A stretch of DNA of 64,000 bases from the NCBI RefSeq assembly GCF_025399895.1, contig NZ_JAODUA010000011.1:62001-126000 (forward strand), in the 5' to 3' direction. Below, piece by piece: positions 16,413 through 24,602 of this stretch; the stretch's first letter is position 1; each line of letters opens with the position of its first letter. The stretch is from Streptomyces sp. ASQP_92. GTDB lineage: Bacteria > Actinomycetota > Actinomycetes > Streptomycetales > Streptomycetaceae. Both the position numbers and the translations under genes were made by a program. Under the pieces are notes generated by a model. It saw only the letters and a program-made list of their open reading frames with translations, was not told where the DNA came from and ran no database searches.

Positions 16413-16982
16413 TCACGCCGAAGGCCACCCCCGGAGCAGAACATCAACCGCCTCCAACGTCCGCTCCCACGTCTCCTGCGTATCAGGCGCACTATGACTG
16501 AACCCCCCACCCATCTCCAGGCTGATGTAGCCATGGAACACACTCCCCAACAGCCGCACCGCATGCGCCTGCTCCCCCTCCGGCAGGTCATAGCCGCGCA
16601 GAATCGCCCGAGTCATCTGGGAGTGCCGCCGCCCCGCGCTCGCCGCCGCCGCCTCCGGATCGAGCCGTAGCTGGGCGGCGGCATAACGCCCGGGATGCGC
16701 ACGGGCGTAGTCGCGGTAGACGTTCCCGAGCGCCGCGAGCGCGTCCTTGCCGGAGCGGCCGGCCACCGCGTCGGAGGCCAGGTCCGCGAGCTCCTCCAGG
16801 GCGAGCAGGGCGAGCCGGGTCTTGAGGTCCTGGGAGTTCTTCACGTGCGAGTACAGGCTCGCGACCTTGACGTCGAACCGCCTGGCCAGCGCCGAGACGG
16901 TCACCTGCTCGAAGCCGACCTCGTCGGCGAGCTCGGCGCCCGCCCGGACCAGACGGTCGGTGGTCAGTCCCACCCGTGCCAT
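16413..16982 (-). CDS. TetR/AcrR family transcriptional regulator
   Basis: A 189-residue regulator. The N-terminal helix-turn-helix spans about residues 8-52 (LVRAGAELADEVGFEQVTVS, then ALARRFDVKVASLYSHVKN), the TetR pattern ending with the conserved Y-H-V-K. The C-terminal domain is helical, with GSVFHGYISLEMGGGF typical of the TetR_C WHG-domain group. The ligand is unknown. It is divergent from the FBP-domain gene, and a perfect palindrome lies between them, so it probably represses itself and that gene. Confidence 0.92.
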   Translation of the reverse strand: MARVGLTTDRLVRAGAELADEVGFEQVTVSALARRFDVKVASLYSHVKNSQDLKTRLALLALEELADLASDAVAGRSGKDALAALGNVYRDYARAHPGRYAAAQLRLDPEAAAASAGRRHSQMTRAILRGYDLPEGEQAHAVRLLGSVFHGYISLEMGGGFSHSAPDTQETWERTLEAVDVLLRGWPSA

Positions 16983-17107
16983 GCCTACCCCTTCCGTCCC
17001 TCTGTTTGGGCGCCCCGACGACCGCCGCCCCCATGGAAGCATCCGCGGGCCACCCACCCCACCCGACCCGCGTGCCACCAGGCCAGTACGCCTGAAGCAA
17101 TTATGTG

Positions 17108-17130
17108 TTTGCCTAATACCTTTAGGCAAA
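17108..17130. promoter_or_regulatory. candidate TetR operator palindrome
   Basis: TTTGCCTAA-N5-TTAGGCAAA, a perfect 9-bp inverted repeat in an unusually AT-rich island between the divergent TetR gene (start 16982) and the FBP-domain gene (start 17145). Half-site size and position fit a TetR dimer site overlapping the FBP-gene promoter. Confidence 0.75.
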
Positions 17131-17144
17131 ATACCGTGGTTCAT

Positions 17145-17705
17145 ATGAAGCCGCTGACCGAACACGACATCCGCGCCTCCTTCGTGAACTGCACCAAGGG
17201 CGAGGCCAAGCGCCTGGCCGTGCCGCGCGACCTGGCCGAACGTCCCTGGGACGACCTGGACTACCTCGGCTGGCGCGACCCCCAGGCCCCCGACCGCGGC
17301 TACCTCGTCGTAGAGCTGGACGGCCGCCCCCGCGGTCTCGCGCTGCGCTGCTCCAGCGCGACCTGGGGCCGGCAGCGGCGCAGCATGTGCTCGATGTGTC
17401 TGACCACGCACTCCGGCGGCGTCTCGCTCATGGTCGCGCCGAAAGCGGGCAAGGCGGGCAAGCAGGGGAACTCGGTCGGTGCCTACATCTGCGCCGACCT
17501 CGACTGCTCGCTCTACGTACGCGGCAAGAAGGACGCGGGCATCGGAGCGCGACTGCACGAGACGCTCACGGTGGAGGAGAAGATCGAGCGGACGGTCCTG
17601 AACGTCGCGGCGTTCGTCGCGAAGGTGACGGGGGTGCCGGAGGAGCCGGAGGCAGGTGCGTCGGAAACGGCCGAGGCACCGGTCACCCCCGGACCGACTG
17701 CCTGA
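17145..17705 (+). CDS. FBP-domain (treble-clef zinc finger) protein
   Basis: A 186-residue protein of the actinobacterial 'FBP domain' family, named for resemblance to the elongation-factor-G-binding (FusB) C-terminal treble-clef finger. Cys residues that can bind zinc are in RRSMCSMCLTTH and YICADLDCSLYVRG. The N-terminal KPLTEHDIRASFVNCTKGEA and ERPWDDLDYLGWRDP match the family. By analogy with FusB it might act on ribosomes or EF-G, but this is inference. It lies divergent from a TetR regulator with an operator-like palindrome 15 bases before its start, and is probably repressed by it. Confidence 0.85.
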   Translation: MKPLTEHDIRASFVNCTKGEAKRLAVPRDLAERPWDDLDYLGWRDPQAPDRGYLVVELDGRPRGLALRCSSATWGRQRRSMCSMCLTTHSGGVSLMVAPKAGKAGKQGNSVGAYICADLDCSLYVRGKKDAGIGARLHETLTVEEKIERTVLNVAAFVAKVTGVPEEPEAGASETAEAPVTPGPTA

Positions 17706-17827
17706 GCCGAACCGTCCGCCCGGGCGGAGGAGGGACGTATCCACCCCGCGTAGTCCCTGAGGCGGACCCCCGGGAATCCGCATCGCGCCGGACGCCCCGC
17801 CCGATGCCGCCGCCTACCGTGGTGGAT

Positions 17828-19225
17828 GTGAACGAGACGATCAGACCCCGGCAGGGGAGCGGCAGCGGCACAGCGGCGGGCGGCGGCGGCGCCGAACGCA
17901 CCCCGGAGTTCCGGTTGGCGATGGACGCGTACGGAGGGCTGCGCAGGGACCTGCTCCACGACGCCTTCGCCTACCGGCCGCTCCCGCCGATGCGGACGGA
18001 CGGAGTGATCACCCGCCGCCTCCCCGGCCGGATACGCGAGGCCGCGGCCTGGACCCCGCACGCGGTCGTCTGCTTCCTCGCCTTCCTCGCGATGCTGTTC
18101 GGCTACGCGGGCAGCCTGAGGGGAGTCGGCGGGGGCATCGCCTTCCTGCTGAGCGGGCTGCTCGTCGCGGTGCCGGTGGTCGTGACGCTGGTACGCCCCA
18201 TCGGCGCGTTCTGGCTGTCCTGCGCGGCGATCGTGATCACCGGCCTGATGGGCTACCACGGCAGCATGACGCCCTGGACGCCCGGCTCCGTCTTCATGCA
18301 CTCGACCGTCCTGGTCGTGGTGGCGCTGCGCACCCGGCCCCGGGTCGCGCTCGGCATGTGGGGCGTGACCTTCGCCCTCGGCGTGATGGTGGGCGTGGCC
18401 CGCGGCCGCTCGGACTCGTTCGGTACCGGCGTGCAGATGGCGTTCTTCTACGGCATGGTCCTGCTGGTCATCTCGGTCGTCCACATCCGCAAGGACGCCG
18501 AGCGGCAGGTCAGCGCGGAGAAGTCGGTGACCGCGGTGGAACGCGACCGGCGGACCGTCCTGGAGGAGCGCACCAACATCGCCCGCGAGCTGCACGACGT
18601 GGTCGCGCACCACATGTCGGTGGTCGCCATCCAGGCCGAGGCCGCGCCCTACCGCGTGGAGAACCCACCGCCCGAGCTCGCCCAGGCCTTCGCGACGATC
18701 CGCGAGAACGCGGTGTCCGCGCTCACCGAACTGCGCCGGGTCCTCGGTGTCGTACGCGCCGAGGACTACGAGGCGCCGGACGCCCCCCAGCCCACCCTCG
18801 CCGACCTGGACGGCCTCCTGGCGAACGTCCGCGAGGCCGGGCTGCCCGTGGAGAAGGTCGTCACCGGTGCGGTACGGGAACTCCCGCAGGGGGTCGAACT
18901 CTCGGCGTACCGGATCATCCAGGAGGCCCTCAGCAACACCCTGCGCCATGCGCCCGGGGCGGCGGCGCGGGTGGAGATCGGATACGTCCTGGGCGGGCTC
19001 GGCCTGCGCGTCATCAACGGCCGCCCGACCACCGAGGCGGGCCCCTCGCAGGGTTCCGGGCACGGGATCACGGGCATGGCGGAGCGGGTGGCGATGCTCG
19101 GCGGCGCGATGACCGCGGAGCGGACGGCGGAGGGCGGCTACGAGGTGACGGTCTTCATCCCGGTCGCCCCCGCCGAACCGGAGTCCACGGTGGACCTGGC
19201 CAAGGGAACGGAAGAGCGGGCATGA
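17828..19225 (+). CDS. two-component sensor histidine kinase, NarL/DesK type
   Basis: About 465 residues. An N-terminal soluble segment of about 70 residues is followed by four to five membrane helices (about 75-215). A HisKA_3 dimerisation box follows, with the phospho-accepting His in IARELHDVVAHHMSVVAIQA (about residue 256). A HATPase domain ends with GHGITGMAERVAMLGGAM. SAYRIIQEALSNTLRHA is the N-box. The kinase phosphorylates the response regulator encoded next, with a 4-base overlap. The signal is unknown; no large external sensor domain is present. Start uncertain: GTG 17828 chosen, ATG 17804 possible. Confidence 0.92.
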   Translation: MNETIRPRQGSGSGTAAGGGGAERTPEFRLAMDAYGGLRRDLLHDAFAYRPLPPMRTDGVITRRLPGRIREAAAWTPHAVVCFLAFLAMLFGYAGSLRGVGGGIAFLLSGLLVAVPVVVTLVRPIGAFWLSCAAIVITGLMGYHGSMTPWTPGSVFMHSTVLVVVALRTRPRVALGMWGVTFALGVMVGVARGRSDSFGTGVQMAFFYGMVLLVISVVHIRKDAERQVSAEKSVTAVERDRRTVLEERTNIARELHDVVAHHMSVVAIQAEAAPYRVENPPPELAQAFATIRENAVSALTELRRVLGVVRAEDYEAPDAPQPTLADLDGLLANVREAGLPVEKVVTGAVRELPQGVELSAYRIIQEALSNTLRHAPGAAARVEIGYVLGGLGLRVINGRPTTEAGPSQGSGHGITGMAERVAMLGGAMTAERTAEGGYEVTVFIPVAPAEPESTVDLAKGTEERA

Positions 19226-19887
19226 CCATCAGGGTTCTGATCGTCGACGACCAGATGATGGTGCGCGAGGGCTTCTCCGTACTGCTCGGCGCGCAGCCCG
19301 ACATCGAGGTCGTCGGCGAGGCGGTCGACGGCCGCGAGGCGGTCACCCAGGTGCGGGCGCTGCGGCCCGACGTGGTCCTGATGGACATCCGGATGCCCGG
19401 CATGAACGGCATCGAGGCGACGCGGGAGATCGTGGCGTCGGACGACTCCGCGAAGGTGCTCGTCCTGACCACCTTCGACCTCGACGAGTACGTCTACCAG
19501 GCGCTGCGGGCGGGCGCGTCCGGCTTCCTCCTGAAGGACGCCTCGGCCCGTCAACTCGCCGACGGGGTACGGGTGGTGGCCTCCGGGGAGGCGCTGCTCG
19601 CCCCCTCGGTGACCCGGCGCCTGATCAACGAGTTCGCCCGGGTCGTGCCGGTGGCGCGCGGCGGGTCCTCGCCCACCGGCCAGGTCGAGGAGTTGACCGA
19701 CCGCGAGACGGAGGTCCTCGTCCTGATCGCCCAGGGCCTCTCGAACCAGGAGATCGCGGATCGGCTGGTGGTGGCAGAGTCGACGATCAAGACGCATGTG
19801 AGTCGGGTGCTGGTGAAACTGGGGTTGCGGGATCGCACGCAGGCGGCGGTCTACGCGTACGAAACCCGCCTGGTAACCCCGTCCTAA
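19222..19887 (+). CDS. LuxR/NarL-family response regulator
   Basis: 221 residues. The receiver domain (about 1-120) has the acidic pair VDDQ, the phospho-acceptor Asp55 in VVLMDIRMPG, Thr in VLTTFDLDEYV, and Lys in GFLLKDA. The C-terminal LuxR helix-turn-helix (about 153-215) has LTDRETEVLVLIAQGLSNQE and STIKTHVSRVLVKLGL. ATG overlaps the kinase stop codon (ATGA). It is the cognate partner of the upstream kinase; targets are unknown. An R2-type hairpin follows 4 bases after the stop. Confidence 0.95.
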   Translation: MTIRVLIVDDQMMVREGFSVLLGAQPDIEVVGEAVDGREAVTQVRALRPDVVLMDIRMPGMNGIEATREIVASDDSAKVLVLTTFDLDEYVYQALRAGASGFLLKDASARQLADGVRVVASGEALLAPSVTRRLINEFARVVPVARGGSSPTGQVEELTDRETEVLVLIAQGLSNQEIADRLVVAESTIKTHVSRVLVKLGLRDRTQAAVYAYETRLVTPS

Positions 19888-19891
19888 CCCC

Positions 19892-20480
19892 CTGGGGCTC
19901 CGCCCCAGCCCCCGGCCACTTTTGCCCACCCACCCGCCCGTGCAGCGGGGTTGGCTGGCCCCGGGCCCCCTGGGGCTCCGCCCCAGACCCCGAGGCACCT
20001 CGCCCACCCACCCGCCCGTGCGGCGGGGTTGGATGGTTCGGGCCCCCTGGGGCTCCGCCCCAGACCCCGTTCGCGCCTGAACGGCGCTCGTCCTCAAACG
20101 CCGGACGGGCTGAGGTGGCCTGCGCTGGCCCGCACCGAGTAGTTAGGGGCGCGGGGAACTGCGCGAGAAGCGACCACGATCTGCGGACGAAGGGGGGGTA
20201 GGGGGCGCGGGGAACTGCGCGAGACGCGGGCACGGTCCGCGGTCGACCGAGGGTTTCTGGGGGCGCGAGGAACTGCGCGAGAAGCGACCACGGTCCGCAG
20301 GTCAAAGGGGGGTTGGGGGCGCGGGGAACTGCGCGAGAAGCGGGCACGGTCCGCAGCCGAAGACGGGTTTCTTGGGGGCGCGAGGAACTGCGCGATCAGC
20401 CACCTGCGGGCCGCGCGCGCAGGCGGGTTTCCGGGAAGCGCACGGCCGAGCGGGGTTAGGGCCGCAAGGAACTGCGCAGA
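19892..20480. repeat. R2 hairpins, R3 units and six R1 repeats
   Basis: CTGGGGCTCCGCCCCAG hairpins lie at 19892-19908, 19970-19986 and 20047-20063. Two R3 units (reverse of GGGCGGGTGGGTGGGC) lie between them. A reversed full R2 element spans about 20047-20128. Six R1 cores then follow near 20150, 20203, 20260, 20317, 20376 and 20462; the last is degenerate and runs into the ribosome site of the P450. The gap 19888-20489 contains no credible ORF. Confidence 0.87.
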
Positions 20481-20489
20481 GGTCAACCC

Positions 20490-21716
20490 ATGACCACCAC
20501 CACCCCCTTCGCCCCCCACGACCCCGACTTCGTCGCCAACCCCTACCCCGCGTACGCGGAACTGAGAGCAACCGGCCGAGCCCACCACCACGCCCCCACG
20601 AACCAGTGGCTGATCCCCCACCACGCCGACGTCTCCGCCCTGCTGAGGGACCGCCGCCTGGGGCGGAGTTATCAGCACCGGTTCACCCACGAGGAGTTCG
20701 GCCGCACCCCGCCGCCCCCCGCGCACGAGCCCTTCCACACCCTCAACGACCACGGCATGCTGGACCTGGAGCCCCCGGACCACACCCGCATCCGCCGCCT
20801 CGTCTCGCAGGCGTTCACCCCGAGGACGGTGGAGCGGCTCGCTCCGACCGTGCGGCGGATCGCGGGACGCCTCGTGGACGACTTCCGCGCGGCCGGCGGT
20901 GGCGACCTCGTCGCCGAGGTCGCCGAACCCCTCCCCGTCGCGGTCATCGCCGAAATGCTCGGCATCCCCGAAGTGGACCGCCCCCTCCTGCGCCCCTGGT
21001 CGGCCGCGATCTGCGGCATGTACGAGCTGAACCCCGACGAGGACACCGCCGCCCGTGCCGTCCTCGCCTCGCGCGAATTCAGCGCGTATCTGCGGGAGTT
21101 GATCGCGGCACGCCGAAAGAGCCCGGGTGAGGATCTGATCTCCGCCCTCATCGCGGCGTACGACGACGAGAGTGAAGGCGGGGGCCGGCTCACCGAGCAG
21201 GAGATGATCTCGACCTGCGTCCTGCTCCTCAACGCCGGCCACGAGGCGACCGTCAACACCACCGCCAACGGCTGGTGGGCGCTGCTGCGCAACCCCGAGC
21301 AGCTCGCGGCGCTGCGGGCCGCGCCCGAGGCCCTGTTGCCCACCGCTATCGAGGAGTTGATGCGGTACGACACCCCGCTTCAGCTCTTCGAACGCTGGGT
21401 GCTCGAAGACATCGAGTTCGCGGGGCGGACGCTGAGGCGCGGGAGTGAGGTGGCGCTGCTCTTCGGGTCCGCCAACCACGACCCGGCCCGGTTCGCCGAC
21501 CCCGAGGCGCTGGATCTTTCCCGCGCCGACAACCCGCACGTCTCCTTCGGTGCGGGCATCCACTACTGCCTGGGTGCGCCCTTGGCCCGCCTCGAACTGC
21601 GCGCGGCCTTCGGCGAGTTGCTGAAGAAGGCGCCTCCCCTTCGGTTGGCCGCCGAGCCGGGGTGGGGGCCGGGGTTCGTCATCCGGGGCCTGAAGGAACT
21701 GCGAGTGGAGTGCTGA
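20490..21716 (+). CDS. cytochrome P450
   Basis: A 408-residue soluble bacterial class I P450. Signatures: the I-helix oxygen-activation segment LLNAGHEATVNTTANG (HEAT instead of the usual E/D-T-T), the K-helix ExxR in IEELMRYDTP, and the haem loop FGAGIHYCLGAPLARLEL with the cysteine ligand. It resembles CYP107-type enzymes by these motifs. Substrate is unknown, and no ferredoxin or biosynthetic partner is adjacent. The ribosome site GAGG lies inside a degenerate R1 repeat copy, so this gene has no ordinary-looking upstream region. Confidence 0.93.
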   Translation: MTTTTPFAPHDPDFVANPYPAYAELRATGRAHHHAPTNQWLIPHHADVSALLRDRRLGRSYQHRFTHEEFGRTPPPPAHEPFHTLNDHGMLDLEPPDHTRIRRLVSQAFTPRTVERLAPTVRRIAGRLVDDFRAAGGGDLVAEVAEPLPVAVIAEMLGIPEVDRPLLRPWSAAICGMYELNPDEDTAARAVLASREFSAYLRELIAARRKSPGEDLISALIAAYDDESEGGGRLTEQEMISTCVLLLNAGHEATVNTTANGWWALLRNPEQLAALRAAPEALLPTAIEELMRYDTPLQLFERWVLEDIEFAGRTLRRGSEVALLFGSANHDPARFADPEALDLSRADNPHVSFGAGIHYCLGAPLARLELRAAFGELLKKAPPLRLAAEPGWGPGFVIRGLKELRVEC

Positions 21717-21739
21717 CCCACCACCGGACACGGGCGGGC

Positions 21740-22229
21740 GCCCGATCGCGCCGTTCCGCGCCCCTAACCCCGCTCAATCCCGCGGACCGTGCCCGCGTCT
21801 CGCGCAGTTCCCCGCGCCCCTGAAACCCGCTCGATCCTGCGGACCGTGGTCGCTCCTCGCGCAGTTCCCCGCGCCCCCAAAACCCGCCTCCGTCCGCAGA
21901 CCGTGCCCGCGTCTCGCGCAGTTCCCCGCGCCCCCTTAACCACTCGGTGCTGGGGCACCTTCAGCCCGTCCGGCGATTGAGGACGAGCGCCGTTCAGGCG
22001 CGAACGGGGTCTGGGGCGGAGCCCCAGGGCGCCTGCGGACCGTGCCCGCTCCTCGCGCCGTTCCCCGCGCCCCTGGCGGGACCGGTGCTGGCCCGCATCG
22101 AGGCATTTCAGCCCGTCCGGCGTTTGAGGACGAGGGCCCTTCAGGCCCGATAAGGGGTCTGGGGCGGAGCCCCAGGGCGGTTGCGGGCGAGCGACCTCAA
22201 GGCGTGGACGGGGGCGGGGGCGGAGCCCC
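21740..22229. repeat. R1 and R2 repeat cluster
   Basis: R1 cores near 21745 (degenerate), 21798, 21857 and 21915 are followed by an R2 element at about 21955-22027, another R1 core near 22054 and a second R2 element at about 22108-22175. A further GGGGCGGAGCCCC hairpin at 22217-22229 is inside the 3' coding end of the next gene. It occupies the convergent gap after the P450. Confidence 0.86.
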
Positions 22230-23036
22230 GGGGGTGGGCAGGACCAGTTGCCAGGCCCCTGCCACCGCCACCCACGTACGCGTACGAACAGGCCCCCCCA
22301 CCACCGCATCCGCGCGATACCGATACCCCCCCACCGGCCCGGAAATCGTCACGGCCCGCGCCGCCGCCCGCACCCGCTCGCCCGTCCGCCCGTGCACCAC
22401 CACCTGCGCGAGCCCGTCGCCCGACGCCACCGACACCCCGGCCACCGGCAGGTCGAGATCGCTGAGCAGGACCCCGTCCGCCTCCACGCGCAGCCGGTAC
22501 GCCATGGCCGCCACGACCGGGGCCGGGGCCCGCACCAGGGTGCGGACGAGGGAGCGGGCCGCGCCCCACACCGTCGGCGGGGCGGACGGCACCCGGACGG
22601 GGCCGAGCGCGGGCACCCGCAGCGCGCCGAGCACCACCTGGTCGCAGTCGTCGACCAGGAGGTCGAGCCGCCGCCCCGTACCGTCCAGGGCGGCCCGCGC
22701 CGCCGCCACCGCGCCCATCGGCACCCCGAGTGCCCGGGCGAGCTCCAGGGAGTCGGCCGGGCCCACCGGCACCATGGCCAGCGCCCCCCGGTCGAGCTCA
22801 CGCTCCTTGTGGAGCAGTGTCACCGTGCGTAGCAGCGCCTGGTCGTCGCCGACCACCACCGTGCGCCGGCCACCCCGGCGGGCCAGCGCCCTGGCAAAGT
22901 CCTGCGGGCCCTGCGGCCAGCAGATCTTCGCCTGAGCTCCCGCACACAGCACATCTTTCGCGATCCGTACGGACTCGCCGTCAATACGGCGGGCGACCGG
23001 GTCGATGAGCACGACGAGCTGGTGCGCAGCCGACAC
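22197..23036 (-). CDS. diacylglycerol kinase catalytic-domain-like protein
   Basis: 279 residues from GTG at 23036, which has an excellent AGGAAGG ribosome site; a TTG at 23069 is in frame but lacks one. The N-terminal half has the DAGK/lipid-kinase-like order: LVVLIDPVARRIDGESVRIA, RRTVVVGDDQALLRTVTLLH, and LAMVPVGPADSLELARALGV, where the usual GGDGT is replaced by VGDDQ and GT-type residues are missing. Catalysis is therefore doubtful. The second half is beta-rich (VLLSDLDLPVAGVSV). The last residues (TPGAPPPPPSTP) are encoded within an R2-type hairpin. It is divergent from purA. Confidence 0.7.
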   Translation of the reverse strand: MSAAHQLVVLIDPVARRIDGESVRIAKDVLCAGAQAKICWPQGPQDFARALARRGGRRTVVVGDDQALLRTVTLLHKERELDRGALAMVPVGPADSLELARALGVPMGAVAAARAALDGTGRRLDLLVDDCDQVVLGALRVPALGPVRVPSAPPTVWGAARSLVRTLVRAPAPVVAAMAYRLRVEADGVLLSDLDLPVAGVSVASGDGLAQVVVHGRTGERVRAAARAVTISGPVGGYRYRADAVVGGPVRTRTWVAVAGAWQLVLPTPGAPPPPPSTP

Positions 23037-23070
23037 CTCGGTCCTTCCTCGGGTAGCATCTTTGTGCAAG

Positions 23071-23098
23071 AGCCCCTTGCGCTATTGCGCCAGGGGCT
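23071..23098. other. hairpin in the purA upstream region
   Basis: AGCCCCTTGCGC (23071-23082) pairs with GCGCCAGGGGCT (23087-23098) across a TATT loop with one mismatch. It lies between the divergent kinase-like gene (start 23036) and purA (start 23213). It could be a leader structure or attenuator of purA, or a terminator of upstream antisense transcription. Confidence 0.5.
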
Positions 23099-23212
23099 TC
23101 GTCTATTCCGGGGCAGCGGTTCCACGGTTCAGGCCCATGGCGTACGCATCCACGTATGGAGCGCGTACGCCCCTGACCTTGGACATGCCCCGCCCGGAAG
23201 GGGTGTACGCCT

Positions 23213-24496
23213 GTGCCCGCACTTGTGCTGCTCGGTGCTCAGTGGGGTGACGAGGGCAAGGGAAAGGCCACCGACCTCCTCGGTGGATCCGTTGACTATG
23301 TGGTGCGTTACCAGGGCGGCAACAATGCCGGCCACACGGTTGTCGTAGGCGACCAGAAGTACGCGCTGCATCTTCTCCCTTCCGGGATCCTCTCGCCGGG
23401 GTGCACCCCGGTGATCGGTAACGGAGTCGTCGTCGACCCGGCGGTCCTGCTCTCCGAGCTGAGCGGGCTGAACGAGCGCGGCGTGGACACGTCCAAGCTC
23501 CTGATCAGTGGCAACGCTCACCTGATCACGCCGTACAACGTCACGCTCGACAAGGTTTCCGAGCGCTTCCTCGGCAAGCGCAAGATCGGTACCACCGGGC
23601 GCGGCATCGGCCCGACCTACGCCGACAAGATCAACCGCGTCGGCATCCGCGTCCAGGACCTCTACGACGAGTCGATCCTGGAGCAGAAGGTCGAGGCGGC
23701 CCTGGAGGGCAAGAACCAGCTCCTCGCCAAGGTCTACAACCGGCGCGCGATCGAGGCCGGCAAGATCGTCGAGGAGATGCTCCAGTACGCGGAGAAGCTC
23801 CGGCCGTTCGTCGCCGACACCACGCTGATCCTGAACCAGGCGCTCGACGACGACAAGGTCGTGCTCTTCGAGGGCGGCCAGGGCACCCTGCTCGACGTCG
23901 ACCACGGCACGTATCCCTTCGTCACCTCCTCCAACCCGACCGCGGGTGGCGCCTGCACGGGTGCCGGAGTCGGCCCGACGAAGATCAGCCGCGTCATCGG
24001 CATCCTCAAGGCGTACACGACCCGCGTCGGCGCCGGCCCGTTCCCGACCGAGCTCTTCGACGAGGACGGCGAGGCGCTGCGCCGCATCGGTGGCGAGCGC
24101 GGTGTCACCACCGGCCGCGACCGCCGCTGCGGCTGGTTCGACGCGCCGATCGCCCGCTACGCGACCCGCGTCAACGGCCTCACCGACTTCTTCCTCACCA
24201 AGCTGGACGTGCTGACCGGCTGGGAGGAGATCCCGGTGTGTGTCGCGTACGAGATCGACGGCAAGCGCGTCGAGGAACTCCCGTACTCCCAGACCGACTT
24301 CCACCACGCGAAGCCGATCTACGAGAAGCTGCCGGGATGGTCCGAGGACATCACCAAGGCCAAGACCTTCGACGAGCTGCCCAAGAACGCGAAGGCGTAT
24401 GTGAAGGCGCTGGAGGAGATGTCGGGCGCACCGATCTCCGCGATCGGTGTCGGCCCCGGCCGCACCGAGACGATCGAGATCAACTCCTTCCTGTAG
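23213..24496 (+). CDS. purA: adenylosuccinate synthetase
   Basis: A 427-residue GTP-dependent enzyme that makes adenylosuccinate from IMP and aspartate, the committed step to AMP. Seen: the N-terminal LGAQWGDEGKGKATDLL with catalytic Asp and P-loop, GGNNAGHTVVV with the catalytic His, GTTGRGIGPTYADK for the IMP site, and the late TTGRDRRCGW loop. Length is typical. Start is GTG at 23213, because the family motif begins only a few residues later. The gene stands alone, with an imperfect hairpin 40 bases downstream. Confidence 0.97.
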   Translation: MPALVLLGAQWGDEGKGKATDLLGGSVDYVVRYQGGNNAGHTVVVGDQKYALHLLPSGILSPGCTPVIGNGVVVDPAVLLSELSGLNERGVDTSKLLISGNAHLITPYNVTLDKVSERFLGKRKIGTTGRGIGPTYADKINRVGIRVQDLYDESILEQKVEAALEGKNQLLAKVYNRRAIEAGKIVEEMLQYAEKLRPFVADTTLILNQALDDDKVVLFEGGQGTLLDVDHGTYPFVTSSNPTAGGACTGAGVGPTKISRVIGILKAYTTRVGAGPFPTELFDEDGEALRRIGGERGVTTGRDRRCGWFDAPIARYATRVNGLTDFFLTKLDVLTGWEEIPVCVAYEIDGKRVEELPYSQTDFHHAKPIYEKLPGWSEDITKAKTFDELPKNAKAYVKALEEMSGAPISAIGVGPGRTETIEINSFL

Positions 24497-24535
24497 GCGC
24501 CCTGCGGTAGGCGTGTGCGAGGTGGGCGTTTCTGT

Positions 24536-24569
24536 GGGCCCCCGGTGACCATGTGGTCGCCGGGGGCCC
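24536..24569 (+). terminator. hairpin after purA
   Basis: GGGCCCCCGGTGACCA pairs with TGGTCGCCGGGGGCCC around TG (one mismatch). A second, weaker copy of the same arms (GGCGACCGCATGGTCACCGGGA) follows immediately at about 24577-24598, so the terminator appears partly duplicated. It lies between purA and the convergent LysR gene. Confidence 0.7.
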
Positions 24570-24602
24570 TGCGCGTGGCGACCGCATGGTCACCGGGAGC
24601 GT

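Noticed and set aside
22197..23069. Longer start (TTG 23069) for the kinase-like protein
   Set aside because: The GTG at 23036 has a strong AGGAAGG ribosome site; the TTG has none and would extend toward the purA control region.
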